A stretch of 64,000 bases of DNA, taken from assembly GCF_034064985.1 (NCBI RefSeq), contig NZ_CP139249.1, positions 1,488,001-1,552,000 of the forward strand, written 5' to 3'. Each line of letters starts with the position of its first letter. Within the stretch, counting starts at the first letter, position 1. The DNA comes from Acinetobacter pittii. GTDB taxonomy: Bacteria; Pseudomonadota; Gammaproteobacteria; Pseudomonadales; Moraxellaceae. The notes beneath the pieces are model-generated. The model ran no database searches. It was not told the DNA's origin and worked only from the letters and a program-made list of their open reading frames with translations. Below, one piece after another: positions 1 through 10,888 of this stretch. The position numbers were made by a program, and so were the translations under genes.

Positions 1-22
1 TCAGCGCAAAAGTCATAAGGGG

Positions 23-52
23 AAAGCCTACTTGAAAGAGTAGGCTTTTTTT
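23..52 (+). terminator. Rho-independent terminator of an upstream gene outside the window
   Basis: A 10-bp perfect stem (23-32 with 39-48) closes a 6-base loop and runs into a T tract. No gene lies inside the window upstream of it, so it probably ends a plus-strand gene cut off by the left edge. Which gene that is cannot be read here. Confidence 0.75.
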
Positions 53-300
53 ATATTGTGTCTCGTGTTCTTTGAAATGGCTGAGTCATAAGAAAGAACA
101 AAGACCAAATAGTTTATCGACTGATTTATCAACTTTTAATCTATTGATAAACATTATTTTCCTTTTCAACCCATGTGAGTTTTGACAAAATGCAACAAGT
201 CACAATGGTCAATGCGGTTGTCACAAATTTATACTTTGTTAAGATTTTGCATGCCCCCAATTTATTTTTATTTAATTCAAAAGTTTGGATGTAATTTCTA

Positions 301-795
301 ATGGAAACACAATATAAGGTGTTATGTGTCTGTTTAGGAAATATTTGCCGTTCTCCCACGGCTGAGGTGGTTTTCAGACATTATTGTGATGCTCATCAAC
401 TCAGTGTTATTGTCGATTCAGCTGGAACCAGTAATTATCATCCAAATAAAGCGCCTGATCAGCGCAGTCAGTTGCATGCTAAAAAAAGAGGCTATGACTT
501 ATCGTCTTTACGAGCAAGACAGCTTTCAACTCAAGACTTTTTAGAGTTTGATTTGATTTTAGCAATGGATCATCAAAATTTTGAAGATATTCATGTAGTA
601 CTGCAAAGAGCAGTCTCACAATTTGGCGCTCATCAAATTCGTGCAAAAGTAGCTTTAATGAGTGAGCATGATCCTGAATATCCACAACAAGCGTTGCCAG
701 ATCCTTATTATGGCGGTGCGGATGGCTTTGAGCGTGTACTCAATCAATGTGAGTCTAGTAGTTTGGCGTGGGTTAATATTTTAAAAAACAATTGA
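301..795 (+). CDS. Low-molecular-weight protein-tyrosine phosphatase
   Basis: A 164-residue protein with the family signature CLGNICRSP near residues 10-18: the CX5R phosphate loop with nucleophilic Cys and binding Arg. The DPYYGGADGFE stretch near residues 132-142 carries the general-acid Asp of the family. Members remove phosphate from phosphotyrosine in cytosolic or tyrosine-kinase proteins; Wzb/Ptp enzymes act in capsule export. Here there is no kinase or capsule gene beside it, and the stop abuts the region where murB begins, so it probably shares a transcript with murB, the DUF218 gene and the hydrolase. Its substrate is unknown. The ATG has only a weak GGA-type ribosome site. The family is certain, the role is not. 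Confidence 0.9.
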   Translation: METQYKVLCVCLGNICRSPTAEVVFRHYCDAHQLSVIVDSAGTSNYHPNKAPDQRSQLHAKKRGYDLSSLRARQLSTQDFLEFDLILAMDHQNFEDIHVVLQRAVSQFGAHQIRAKVALMSEHDPEYPQQALPDPYYGGADGFERVLNQCESSSLAWVNILKNN

Positions 796-1857
<1,062 letters not shown>

Positions 1858-1861
1858 TTTT

Positions 1862-2986
1862 ATGCCAAAAGTACACTTAATGGTACGTTTAGTCCAAGTA
1901 GTCACCGTACTATTTGTGCTATTAGGCTGTTTCGTGGTTTTTTTATATTCGCCGTTTTATTCAAAACTTATTGTAGCTGGCCTTAACTATTTTGTTCCTG
2001 TTGACGTTAATCAGGTTGCTGCTGAAAGCCAAAGACAGGCTTCGTTAAGTGAGCATGATAATTTAGAGCCAGGTTCGAATTTATGGATCGCTCGTCAGGC
2101 CTATTTAAAACTGACAGAGCAAGCGTTACGTGAAAAAAGAACATCTGATCTGACCTATATTCAAGAGAATTATAAAGCTTTACAGCAAATTATTCTTTTA
2201 GAAGAAAAGGAACAGGATACAGAAGAACAGGAAACCACGGTAACCGTTCCTCTAGTCGCTAAAAATTCAGAAATTGATGCTGCAGATGAGGCGAGTAGCC
2301 CTGTTGATGAAACACTTTTTATTAATAGTTCTGAAAATAAGGCACTTACCGAGCAATATACAGAGTTTTTAGCAAGAAAACCTGTAGTACCAGAGCATCA
2401 AGAAGCTGTCAGTGAACCTGAACAGAAAATCGAATATGTACGTAAAAATCCAATACCTGTACAACCTAAAAAGTTATCAGAGCCTTATGCAATTGTTGTG
2501 TTGGGTGGAGGATTAACTTTAGATAAAAATGGTAAAGATATTGTTGTTAATGGCTATACGCGTTTGCGATTAGAAAAAACTTTAGAAGTTGAAAAACAAA
2601 ATCATTTACCTATTGTGCTGAGCGGTGTAGAAGCGCCTTATATGCAAGCTTGGTTAAAAGAGCGCGGTGTTGATGCCAAGCTATTAGAAAAGCGCAGTAT
2701 GAATACATGTGAAAATACTCGTTTTAGTTCTCTATTGCTTCAGAAAAAGGGTGGAGCACCGACGGTCATGCTGGTTACAGATGAATATCATATGCCGCGT
2801 ACACGCCGACTGTTTGCCTTAAATGGTATTGAAACTATTCCTGTTGTGGCTCCAATGCCAACTCCACTGACGCGCTGGCAACCAAGTGTACAAAATTACG
2901 ATCATAGCCGCCGTGCAAATTATGAATTACTTGCGACAATTCGCGACATGTTGTTTGGCTCAAGTGATTGTCGAGAGGTTCCTTAA
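1862..2986 (+). CDS. YdcF/SanA-family membrane protein (DUF218 domain)
   Basis: A 374-residue protein with one strong N-terminal membrane segment (about residues 10-32), then a charged, Glu/Gln-rich periplasmic linker of some 150 residues, and a C-terminal DUF218 domain. The domain begins at YAIVVLGGG (about residue 210) and keeps the family's ENTRFSS, DEYHMPRTR and RWQPS-like elements. Proteins of this group (YdcF, SanA, ElyC) act at the inner membrane in envelope homeostasis; their chemistry is poorly defined. The linker is longer than in YdcF and of low complexity. The ATG at 1862 is chosen because the alternative at 1838 overlaps murB. Its stop overlaps the next start by one base (TAATG). 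Confidence 0.75.
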   Translation: MPKVHLMVRLVQVVTVLFVLLGCFVVFLYSPFYSKLIVAGLNYFVPVDVNQVAAESQRQASLSEHDNLEPGSNLWIARQAYLKLTEQALREKRTSDLTYIQENYKALQQIILLEEKEQDTEEQETTVTVPLVAKNSEIDAADEASSPVDETLFINSSENKALTEQYTEFLARKPVVPEHQEAVSEPEQKIEYVRKNPIPVQPKKLSEPYAIVVLGGGLTLDKNGKDIVVNGYTRLRLEKTLEVEKQNHLPIVLSGVEAPYMQAWLKERGVDAKLLEKRSMNTCENTRFSSLLLQKKGGAPTVMLVTDEYHMPRTRRLFALNGIETIPVVAPMPTPLTRWQPSVQNYDHSRRANYELLATIRDMLFGSSDCREVP

Positions 2987-4014
2987 TGTCAGATATTCCA
3001 TTTCTCAATCCTGCCGTATTAAAACAATTAGATTTACCGGTTCCTAACCGTGATCTTACACCGCAGGTCTTGAGTCCACTTAATTTAAATACATTAGAAG
3101 AACCTTCTCGTGATTTGTTAGCTTACCGCAAATTATATGGTTTACATTTACTTGAGTGTGACCATTGGCAGGGCTATGTTCAAATGCCTTTATTCCGTTT
3201 GCATGTACAAGTTTTCAAACCCAAAGTAGAAAAAATACAAGGTACAGTTTGCCTATTGCATGGCTATCTTGAACATAGCGGTATTTATCAGCCAATTATC
3301 CGTGAAATTCTTGAGCAGGGTTTTAGCATCATTACTTATGATTTGCCTGGCCATGGATTAAGTGATGGTTCACCGGCCAGTATTAAAAATTTTGATCACT
3401 ATCAGCAAGTTTTGATGGCTGTTTATCAATATGTAAAACATGCAGATCAATTGCCAAAGCCATGGGTCGGTATCGGTCAGAGTACGGGTGGTGCAATCTG
3501 GATGCATCACTTATTGGAATATGCTGAAAAACGTCAAGATCCGATTGTAGATCGAGTACTTTTACTTTCTCCTTTGATTCGACCGGCAAAAACTGCATGG
3601 TGGCATAACCCTGTTGGATTGGGCATTATTCGCCGTATTAAGCGTCAAGTACCAAGACATTTTAGACGTAATAATCATAATCCTGAATTTTTACGTTTCA
3701 TTCGCTTAAAAGATCCGTTGCAACCCCGAATGATGGGAATGGACTGGATTTTGGCTATGTCAAAATGGATGCAGGAAATGGAAGCGCGACCTGCTTGCCG
3801 TATCCCAGTCTGGCTTGCACAAGGTGCTCTCGATCAAACGGTTGATTGGCGTTACAACATTGAATTTATTCGTCGTAAATTTAGGCTGCAAACGTTATTA
3901 ATGCTTGAAGAAGGCTCTCATCAATTAATTAATGAGCGTGCGGATATACGTGCGGCTTTAACAGGGTTGATTCCGGCCTTTTTACATGCAAAGCCAAAAC
4001 ATTTTTATTATTAA
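2986..4014 (+). CDS. Alpha/beta hydrolase, monoacylglycerol-lipase-like (S33 type)
   Basis: A 342-residue cytosolic hydrolase. The serine elbow GIGQSTGG gives the nucleophile. Candidate acid and base are the Asp of QGALDQTVDW and the His of EEGSHQLINE, and the LLHGYLEHSG loop near residue 85 would form the oxyanion hole. This arrangement is that of serine aminopeptidase S33/lysophospholipase proteins. The in-frame TTG at 2968 is possible, but the ATG at 2986 has a GAGAGG ribosome site about 9 bases upstream and one-base overlap with the preceding stop, which suggests coupled translation. The substrate, probably a lipid ester, cannot be told from sequence. Confidence 0.8.
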   Translation: MSDIPFLNPAVLKQLDLPVPNRDLTPQVLSPLNLNTLEEPSRDLLAYRKLYGLHLLECDHWQGYVQMPLFRLHVQVFKPKVEKIQGTVCLLHGYLEHSGIYQPIIREILEQGFSIITYDLPGHGLSDGSPASIKNFDHYQQVLMAVYQYVKHADQLPKPWVGIGQSTGGAIWMHHLLEYAEKRQDPIVDRVLLLSPLIRPAKTAWWHNPVGLGIIRRIKRQVPRHFRRNNHNPEFLRFIRLKDPLQPRMMGMDWILAMSKWMQEMEARPACRIPVWLAQGALDQTVDWRYNIEFIRRKFRLQTLLMLEEGSHQLINERADIRAALTGLIPAFLHAKPKHFYY

Positions 4015-4019
4015 AAATA

Positions 4020-4132
4020 ATGCATCTATCCAAAAATTTTAGATAGATGCATGACTGAATCTGGGGGCTTTTTTTTAATTTTTGATAAAGCTGTATGAAG
4101 CATTTATAGGGAGAGGGTGTCCCCCTATAAAT
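4020..4132. terminator. Two hairpins between converging genes
   Basis: An 11-bp perfect inverted repeat (4020-4030 with 4042-4052) is followed by a T8 tract at 4069-4076, and a second 10-bp repeat lies at 4102-4111 with 4123-4132. They sit between the ends of the hydrolase (plus) and the GltB-like gene (minus), so they probably stop transcription from both sides. The T tract does not directly follow either stem, so the mechanism is uncertain. Confidence 0.45.
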
Positions 4133-4157
4133 ACTTAACTGATAAAATTAATATCAA

Positions 4158-5831
4158 TTAAAAATGATTAGCATCCGCCATATTCCACATTCGATAATAA
4201 AAATTATCATCGTCATTATTAAGTTCAGATTGTAAAAGTTCACCTTCTTTTAAGAAAAAATGCAATTGAGCATAGTTCTTAATTTCACGGTCATTTACAC
4301 GCTGAGCCAAATGATGGGCTTTAATATCAGAAGGATGACGTAAACCAGCAGCAGCAATCATTTCTGATAGTGCATGCAATGTGTTTTTATGGAAATTAAA
4401 TACTCGTTCTGATTTAGTCGGTACATCAATTGCCTTTTGACGATCTTTATCTTGGGTTGCAACGCCTACTGGGCATTGGTTGGTATGACAGCTTTGTGCC
4501 TGAATACACCCGACGGCAAACATGAAACCGCGTGCTGAGTTAACCCAGTCAGCACCGAGTGCAAAAGTGCTGGCGATATCAAATGCACTAATGATTTTAC
4601 CACTAGCACCAATTTTAACTTGATCTCTTAGCCCTGCACCCACAAGAGTGTTATGGACAAAGCGTAAGCCTTCGCGTAATGGCGTGCCAATATTATCACT
4701 AAACTCAATTGGTGCTGCACCAGTACCACCTTCAGAACCATCCACAACAATAAAGTCGGGAACAATTTTTGTTTCAAGCATTGCTTTAACAATACTCATA
4801 AACTGCCAAGGTTGGCCAATACACAGTTTAAAACCAACTGGCTTGCCGCCAGATAATGTTCGCAGCTTCTGTAAGAAATGCATCATTTCAATTGGGGTAG
4901 AAAAACTAGAATGCTTAGCAGGAGAAATACAATCATGATCGCGTGAAACGCCACGGATTTGGGCAATTTCTTCGGTAATTTTATGCTTAGGTAAGATACC
5001 ACCATGGCCCGGTTTTGCACCTTGTGAAAGCTTTAATTCGATCATTTTGATCTGTGGCAATTGAGATTGTTTAGCAAATTTTTGCTCGTCAAATTTTCCA
5101 TCTAGGGTACGACAACCAAAATAACCACTGGCAATTTGCCAAACAATATCGCCGCCATTTTCGAGATGATAAGGGCTTAAACTTCCTTCGCCAGTATCAT
5201 GATAAAAACCGCCTAATTGTGCTCCTTTATTTAGTGCACGAATTGCATTCGCACTTAAACTACCAAAGCTCATGGCAGAAATATTCATAATAGAGGCGCT
5301 ATACGGTTGAAGACATTGTGCATTACCCACCTGAATACGGAAACTTTTGGGATCTGCAGGTGGGCAAGGGCTTATTGAGTGAACAATGAAGCGATAATTT
5401 TCTTGATAGACATCGATGATTGAACCAAAAGGTTTATCTGCATTTTCATTTTTAGCACGTTGATAAACTAAGCTTCTTTGCATCCGTGAAAAAGGTAGAG
5501 CGTCTTGATCCGCTTCAATAAAGTATTGGCGAATTTCAGGGCGTATATCTTCAAACAAAAAACGAAAATGCCCCATAATTGGGTAATTTCTTAAAATTGA
5601 ATGTTTATTCTGCAAAACATCATAAAGACCTAATAAGCTTAGGGCGCCTGTAACCACCCATAAACCGTTAAGGAGAGTGTCAGAGACAAAATAGTAGATA
5701 CTATGAGGGGTATATACAGTACGAAACCACGTAATACTGAGCGCAGTAAAAATACATAAAAACCAAATAGAATGGCGTGAGAAAAATGTATTGAGAAATT
5801 TATGTCGAATGATTTGTGCTGGACTCGCCAT
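4158..5831 (-). CDS. FMN-binding glutamate synthase family protein (GltB-like domain)
   Basis: A 557-residue protein with two N-terminal membrane segments (about residues 20-75) and a large glutamate-synthase central/FMN domain. Visible family elements are MSFGSLSANAIRALNKGA, KLSQGAKPGHGG, VDGSEGGTGAAP and the Cys cluster CIQAQSCHTNQCPVGVATQ, which in GltB holds the 3Fe-4S centre. There is no glutaminase domain, so it cannot be a complete glutamate synthase; stand-alone membrane-anchored versions are widespread and their reaction is unknown. The ATG at 5831 has AGGAA about 10 bases upstream; a TTG at 5882 would add 17 residues. It is monocistronic, with long AT-rich DNA upstream. Confidence 0.8.
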   Translation of the reverse strand: MASPAQIIRHKFLNTFFSRHSIWFLCIFTALSITWFRTVYTPHSIYYFVSDTLLNGLWVVTGALSLLGLYDVLQNKHSILRNYPIMGHFRFLFEDIRPEIRQYFIEADQDALPFSRMQRSLVYQRAKNENADKPFGSIIDVYQENYRFIVHSISPCPPADPKSFRIQVGNAQCLQPYSASIMNISAMSFGSLSANAIRALNKGAQLGGFYHDTGEGSLSPYHLENGGDIVWQIASGYFGCRTLDGKFDEQKFAKQSQLPQIKMIELKLSQGAKPGHGGILPKHKITEEIAQIRGVSRDHDCISPAKHSSFSTPIEMMHFLQKLRTLSGGKPVGFKLCIGQPWQFMSIVKAMLETKIVPDFIVVDGSEGGTGAAPIEFSDNIGTPLREGLRFVHNTLVGAGLRDQVKIGASGKIISAFDIASTFALGADWVNSARGFMFAVGCIQAQSCHTNQCPVGVATQDKDRQKAIDVPTKSERVFNFHKNTLHALSEMIAAAGLRHPSDIKAHHLAQRVNDREIKNYAQLHFFLKEGELLQSELNNDDDNFYYRMWNMADANHF

Positions 5832-6502
5832 ATTGGAACAAATTCCTAATGTTTTACTGGCACATACCTTGCCAAGAAGCAAGTCAAACTACAAGTATGG
5901 AATTGTTAGCTCACACCTAAAATAAAATATAAAATCCACACAAATAATAAAAATTAAGAGGAATTATTTATTTTGGATAAATTCCATTTTTAAAATGTGA
6001 AATTACTAGGAGCTGAGAATTAAATTTTTTGCTTTTTATTGTCTTTTCTAGATCTCTTAATTAATTTAAAAAATCTAATATATTTTTTAATTTTACATAG
6101 CGAATTGGATTGGGGGAAAGAGGATGACTTAATTTAGATTTAAAGCGAAATTTTGAATATACCGGAATTTATAAGAGGATCTTATCGATAATGTTGTTTT
6201 AGGATGAGTAAAAACAGAAAAAGACAAATTAAAAAAATAAGAAAAAACATCTGATGATTAAATACCTTATGAATATTAAATGTATTTTTACACAAGTTAA
6301 CAGATTATACAAATTAAATTACAGTTCCCTTTTCCTTATTTTTTTTCTTTCTTATCCATAAAAAATGCTTTTAGAGACAATTGAACTATCAGTAATTTAG
6401 TTATTTGTATTGCAAAACAAAGTGTTAAAATTAAAGAGTTGGGATGTTTTGATATATGACTATCTCTAATTTTAACCTATTGAAAATGCCAAGGTTTATA
6501 AC
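5832..6502. other. 671-bp AT-rich intergenic region without a recognisable gene
   Basis: The region separates two divergent genes and should hold both promoters. It is very AT-rich with many A and T runs, so promoter hexamers occur by chance everywhere and I do not pick one. I see no strong hairpin, no credible coding frame with a ribosome site, and no repeat. Confidence 0.5.
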
Positions 6503-7666
6503 GTGTTCCAACCACTTACCATCCAAACTCGACTCGGCGGATTCTACTTTTTCTACTATTCCATTGTGGGTACATTCATGCCTTATTGGAATTTATATCT
6601 TCAAGATCAGGGATTTAATTATCAAGAAATTGGTGTTTTATCCTCAATTGCGATTGTAACGCGTTTTTTTGCTCCTTTAGTTTGGGGGTGGATTGCTGAC
6701 AAATCTGGTAAACGAATGTTGCTTGTTCGGGTAGCAACTTGGATGGAGTCGTGTATATGGTTGGCTATTTTTATAGTGCCAAATACTTTTCAATCAGTTG
6801 CTTTGCTTATGCTTATTTTTAGTTTCTTTCAAAATGCGATTTTAGCTCAATTTGAGGGAGTTACTTTATTTTGGTTGGGTGATCAAAAAGCTAAACTTTA
6901 CGGCAAAATTCGTAAGTGGGGGTCTGTTGGGTTTATTGTTGGGGTATTCACTATTGGAGCAATTTTAGAAATAGTACCTATTTCAATGCTCCCAATTTTA
7001 CTATTAATTATCGCGTCTCTAGCGTTTATTTGGTCTTTCACAATCCGCGAACCTGATAGCGCACCTACTTCCCAAAAATATTTAGAATCTTTACTTCCTG
7101 TTCTTAAGCGCCCAACAGTGGCTGCTTTTTTTGCAATTGAATTTATTCTACTTTTTTCGCACGCACCTTTTTATAGTTTCTATAGTAATTTTCTGAAATC
7201 TTTGAATTTCAATACGACTGAAATTGGATTTTTATGGGCTATGGGCGTTTTTGCTGAAATTTTTATGTTTTCAATTGCCTCAAAGATTTTTCAACGCTTT
7301 TCGTGGCGCAGTTTAGTGATTGTGTGTCTGCTGGTGACGAGTATACGTTGGATGCTAGTTGCAGTATTTTCACATTATTTTATTGGTCAACTTTTTGCTC
7401 AGTGTTTACATGCCTTTAGTTTTGGTTTATTTCACTTGATTGCAATGAGGGTTATTTTTCAAAACTTCTCAGCGGGGCAACAGGGCCGCGGACAAGCACT
7501 TTACAGCACGATGTGGGGATTAGGGGTAGCCTTTGGTAGTGTTTTAGCTGGGCACTTCTGGAAAATTCTTTCTGGTGAAGTCATTTTTATGTGTGCAAGT
7601 GCGGTAGTGCTATTAGGCTTAGGTTTTGTGACGTGGCTTCCCAAACAAATCGACTCTTCCACATAA
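6503..7666 (+). CDS. MFS transporter of the HcaT/PPP family
   Basis: A 387-residue inner-membrane protein with about 12 hydrophobic segments. The opening GGFYFFYYSIVGTFMPYWNLYL and the cytoplasmic loop GWIADKSGKRM fit the MFS_1-like/HcaT (3-phenylpropionate permease) group, as does the short length. Translation most likely starts at the GTG at 6503, with AAGG nine bases upstream. The substrate is unknown; no aromatic catabolism genes lie nearby, so the phenylpropionate name should not be carried over. It appears to be a single-gene unit. Confidence 0.8.
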   Translation: MFQPLTIQTRLGGFYFFYYSIVGTFMPYWNLYLQDQGFNYQEIGVLSSIAIVTRFFAPLVWGWIADKSGKRMLLVRVATWMESCIWLAIFIVPNTFQSVALLMLIFSFFQNAILAQFEGVTLFWLGDQKAKLYGKIRKWGSVGFIVGVFTIGAILEIVPISMLPILLLIIASLAFIWSFTIREPDSAPTSQKYLESLLPVLKRPTVAAFFAIEFILLFSHAPFYSFYSNFLKSLNFNTTEIGFLWAMGVFAEIFMFSIASKIFQRFSWRSLVIVCLLVTSIRWMLVAVFSHYFIGQLFAQCLHAFSFGLFHLIAMRVIFQNFSAGQQGRGQALYSTMWGLGVAFGSVLAGHFWKILSGEVIFMCASAVVLLGLGFVTWLPKQIDSST

Positions 7667-7849
7667 GTTTGAGGTGAGATAAAACTTTAATAACTTTGTA
7701 TTGAAAAAAGCAAATAAATATAAAAATTGTTTGATGAGCTATAGTCGCACGTTACAGTTGAAAAATATTGTTTTTATATGGTTATGGAGCAATGATTTTC
7801 TAAAAAAATATGCTAACTTAAGTTCATGCGTTTAATGATTAATAAATCT

Positions 7850-8329
7850 ATGAAAAATATTTATATTATTGGATTATTGTGGGCTTGTTCTGGTTTAGCT
7901 GTGGCAGAAACAGCTACTCAACAGCCAGCCGAACAACCTGTTCGGACTGCAAGTAATCCTAACGCTATACGTATTGTTACGCGTCCTGAAATTATGGGAT
8001 TATGGGGAATGGAAATTCCAAATAATAAGAAATGTGTGGAATATTATAACTTTCGTAGTAGTAATGATGTAGTGATCAAAAGCGGTCAGGAATGGTCTTA
8101 TGGTATTTATGAATATCAACCATCTGATGATCCTAAAGAACAGCTAGCCGCTTTAGTGATGCAAATTAAATTTGATAATAATAAAGTAGATTGTTCTGGT
8201 CAGAAGCAAGACCAAACAGGTGATGTCTCACAATATTTTGTACAATGGAAAAACGACCATACCATCAATTTCTGTTCAACAGCTAAAGGTGAGCAGTGCT
8301 TTGCCACTTTACGTCGTGTATTACCATAA
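7850..8329 (+). CDS. Small exported protein of unknown function
   Basis: I do not recognise the family. The product is about 159 residues: a signal peptide (MKNIYIIGLLWACSGLAVA, predicted cleavage before ETATQQ), a Gln/Pro-rich linker, then a compact domain with four Cys (KKCVEYY, VDCSG, FCSTA, EQCFATL) that may pair as disulphides in the periplasm. Two in-frame ATGs further upstream (7826, 7835) are possible starts; none of the three has a convincing ribosome site. A bidirectional terminator follows directly. Confidence 0.6.
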   Translation: MKNIYIIGLLWACSGLAVAETATQQPAEQPVRTASNPNAIRIVTRPEIMGLWGMEIPNNKKCVEYYNFRSSNDVVIKSGQEWSYGIYEYQPSDDPKEQLAALVMQIKFDNNKVDCSGQKQDQTGDVSQYFVQWKNDHTINFCSTAKGEQCFATLRRVLP

Positions 8330-8341
8330 AATGGTAGATAT

Positions 8342-8374
8342 AAAAAAGCCTCTTAAAAATAAGAGGCTTTTTTT
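8342..8374. terminator. Bidirectional Rho-independent terminator
   Basis: A 13-bp AT-flanked stem containing GCCTCTTA and its complement, with a short A-rich loop and T runs on both strands, lies between the ends of the small exported protein (plus) and accC (minus). It can serve both. Confidence 0.8.
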
Positions 8375-8375
8375 A

Positions 8376-9743
8376 TTATGCAGTTTCAGCTTTCTTTTCT
8401 TCCACTTGCTTTAACAAGTGTTTTTCAAGGTAATGGATATCCATTGCTTGAGAGCAGAAGCTGTTATCTTGCAAAATAAGATCTTTATGTAAAGGAATAT
8501 TTGTTTTAATTCCCGTAAGGATCATTTCATCTAGTGCTTGACGCATACGAGCAATTGAAGTTTCACGGTCTTTACCATGAGAAATCAATTTAGCAATCAT
8601 AGAGTCATAGTAAGGTGGAATGCTGTATTCTGGGTAGATATGAGAATCTAAACGAATACCAGCGCCGCCTGGTGCATAGAAACTTTCAATTTTACCTGGT
8701 GAAGGTAAGAATGTTGTTGGATCTTCTGCATTGATACGGCATTCAATTGCATGTCCTTGAACTTTAATATCTTCTTGTTGAAGCTCTAGTCCTAGGCCAC
8801 CTGCAATACGTAACTGTTGTTCAATAATATCGACACCAGTAACCATTTCAGTTACAGGGTGCTCTACCTGAACACGAGTATTCATTTCAATGAAGAAGAA
8901 TTCACCGTCTTCAAATAAGAATTCAAACGTACCAGCACCACGATATTGCATTAACTGACAAGCATGAACACAAGCTTCTAAAATATCAGCTCGAGCTTGC
9001 TCTGGTAGGTTTGGTGCAGGTGCTTCTTCTAGTACTTTTTGATGGCGACGTTGTAATGAACAGTCACGGTCATATAAATGGATTGCATGACCATTACCAT
9101 CACCAAGAACTTGAACTTCGACATGGCGAGGTTTTTGTAAGAAGCGTTCCATGTAAACGGTATCATCACCGAACCACATTTCTGCATCGCGCTGTGCTGC
9201 TTGAACTGATTCAAGTAGTGTATCTACACGCTCAACAATACGCATACCACGACCACCACCACCAGAAGCCGCTTTAACAATAAGCGGGAAGCCGATTTCT
9301 TTCGCTTCTGCCAAGGCATTGTGGATGGTTACTGCGTGGTCGCAACCTGGTACAGTAGGTACGCCAGCTTTTTTCATGGCAACAATCGCAGAAACTTTAT
9401 TCCCCATAAGGCGGATATGTTCTGGACGTGGACCAATAAAAGTAAAGCCTGAGCTTTCTACAATTTCAGCAAACTCAGCATTTTCTGAAAGGAAACCATA
9501 ACCCGGGTGAATAGCATCAGCACCGGTAATTTCTGCAGCAGTAATAATTGCCGGGATATTTAAATAGCTATCACTACTTGCGCCCGGACCAATACATACT
9601 GCTTCATCAACAAAACGTAAATGCATCAAATCCTTATCGGCATCTGAATAGATACCAACAGTCTTGATTCCTAATGTTTTGCAAGCCCGGGTAATACGTA
9701 AAGCGATTTCACCACGGTTTGCAATTAAAACTTTTTGCAACAT
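8376..9743 (-). CDS. accC: Biotin carboxylase subunit of acetyl-CoA carboxylase
   Basis: AccC carboxylates the biotin on BCCP with ATP and bicarbonate, feeding malonyl-CoA synthesis. The 455-residue protein has the standard length. It shows the N-terminal [12 protein letters not shown], the Gly-rich ATP lid [12 protein letters not shown], the EKHLLK-like C terminus and the core [18 protein letters not shown] with metal- and bicarbonate-contacting residues. It is the last gene of aroQ-accB-accC, 17 bases after accB, which is the usual bacterial accBC pairing. Confidence 0.97.
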   Translation of the reverse strand: MLQKVLIANRGEIALRITRACKTLGIKTVGIYSDADKDLMHLRFVDEAVCIGPGASSDSYLNIPAIITAAEITGADAIHPGYGFLSENAEFAEIVESSGFTFIGPRPEHIRLMGNKVSAIVAMKKAGVPTVPGCDHAVTIHNALAEAKEIGFPLIVKAASGGGGRGMRIVERVDTLLESVQAAQRDAEMWFGDDTVYMERFLQKPRHVEVQVLGDGNGHAIHLYDRDCSLQRRHQKVLEEAPAPNLPEQARADILEACVHACQLMQYRGAGTFEFLFEDGEFFFIEMNTRVQVEHPVTEMVTGVDIIEQQLRIAGGLGLELQQEDIKVQGHAIECRINAEDPTTFLPSPGKIESFYAPGGAGIRLDSHIYPEYSIPPYYDSMIAKLISHGKDRETSIARMRQALDEMILTGIKTNIPLHKDLILQDNSFCSQAMDIHYLEKHLLKQVEEKKAETA

Positions 9744-9760
9744 AGACGTCCCCGGGGTAA

Positions 9761-10180
9761 TTACGCGCGATAACGGAATAAAGGTTGACCGAATTGGATA
9801 ACTTCACCATTTTTCACTAAAATTTCTTCAATCACGCCACTTTGAGTTGCTTCAATTGGGTTCATGATTTTCATTGCTTCAATAATACCCAAAGTTTCAC
9901 CAGCAGATACTGTTTGACCTACTTTAACAAATGGTGCTTCGCCTGGGCTTGGAGCAGCGTAGAACACGCCAACCATTGGAGAAGTTTCAACTGCTCCACG
10001 CGGTGTTTTTGCAACTGGTGCTTCTGCAACAGGAGCAGCCGGAAGTGCTACACCAGCCGCAGCAACGACAGGATTGCGACGAGTTAAAGCGATTGATTGA
10101 TCACCTTCTTTAACTTCGATCGCTTGCAAGTCAGACTCAATCATTAAATCGATGAGTTTCTTAATTTTGCGGATATCCAT
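9761..10180 (-). CDS. accB: Biotin carboxyl carrier protein of acetyl-CoA carboxylase
   Basis: A 139-residue BCCP that carries carboxybiotin between AccC and the carboxyltransferase. The C-terminal biotinyl domain has the canonical EAMKIMN motif with the biotinylated Lys, preceded by the Ala/Pro-rich flexible linker (about residues 38-60). The N-terminal segment [26 protein letters not shown] is the family's AccC-contact helix. It follows aroQ by 17 bases and precedes accC by 17 bases in one operon. Confidence 0.97.
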   Translation of the reverse strand: MDIRKIKKLIDLMIESDLQAIEVKEGDQSIALTRRNPVVAAAGVALPAAPVAEAPVAKTPRGAVETSPMVGVFYAAPSPGEAPFVKVGQTVSAGETLGIIEAMKIMNPIEATQSGVIEEILVKNGEVIQFGQPLFRYRA

Positions 10181-10197
10181 GGGCGACTATTCCTAAA

Positions 10198-10653
10198 CTA
10201 GTTTGGGTTAGATGGTTGAATTTTTTCAATAGCGTAATCGAGTGCAAAACGATAGCCTTTTGCACCTAAACCACAAATCACGCCAATTGCTTTATCAGAT
10301 AAATAAGAATGATGTCTGAATGCCTCTCTTGCATGGACATTAGACAAATGAACTTCAATGAATGGAATTGCAACGCCAAGTAGGGCATCACGTAGAGCAA
10401 CTGAAGTGTGGGTGAGGGCAGCAGGGTTAATAATAATAAGTTTTACGCCTTCAGTTTGTGCCTGATGAATACGATCAACAATGGCACCTTCCCAGTTGCT
10501 TTGAAAAGTATCTAATGTGATTGAAGCTTGTTGAGCTTGGCTAATAAGTTGTTGGTTAATATCATCTAAGGTAAGATGACCATATACTTCTGGTTCGCGT
10601 TTTCCCAGCAAATTCAAATTCGGTCCATGAATCACCAAAATGGTCGAACTCAT
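10198..10653 (-). CDS. aroQ: Type II 3-dehydroquinate dehydratase
   Basis: A 151-residue dodecameric type II enzyme converting 3-dehydroquinate to 3-dehydroshikimate. It has the N-terminal [18 protein letters not shown] signature with the active-site Arg and Tyr, the substrate-binding [17 protein letters not shown], and the [17 protein letters not shown] loop with catalytic His. It heads the accBC operon, an arrangement common in gammaproteobacteria. The 235 bases upstream are AT-rich and hold no credible gene. Confidence 0.96.
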   Translation of the reverse strand: MSSTILVIHGPNLNLLGKREPEVYGHLTLDDINQQLISQAQQASITLDTFQSNWEGAIVDRIHQAQTEGVKLIIINPAALTHTSVALRDALLGVAIPFIEVHLSNVHAREAFRHHSYLSDKAIGVICGLGAKGYRFALDYAIEKIQPSNPN

Positions 10654-10888
10654 TCAGATTGCTCCAGCTCTAAAGTTGCAAATATTCTTTGCAAGATGTC
10701 TGCAAAGTTTGCTTATTATGGCATATGTTTCTACAATTTTTTTATAATTTGTTTTCATCATCGCAGAAAGGGTATACCAAATTCGGCTTATATATTGTAA
10801 ATTTTGCGATGATTTAGCAATGTTAAAAAATGACAAAATTTCAAGTAATTTAATGGAGCTTATTTTAAACTGAATTGACAAAAACAGT

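Noticed and set aside
10654..10881. Minus-strand open frame (75 codons) directly before aroQ
   Set aside because: No ribosome site, low-complexity sequence, and it fills the likely promoter region of aroQ.
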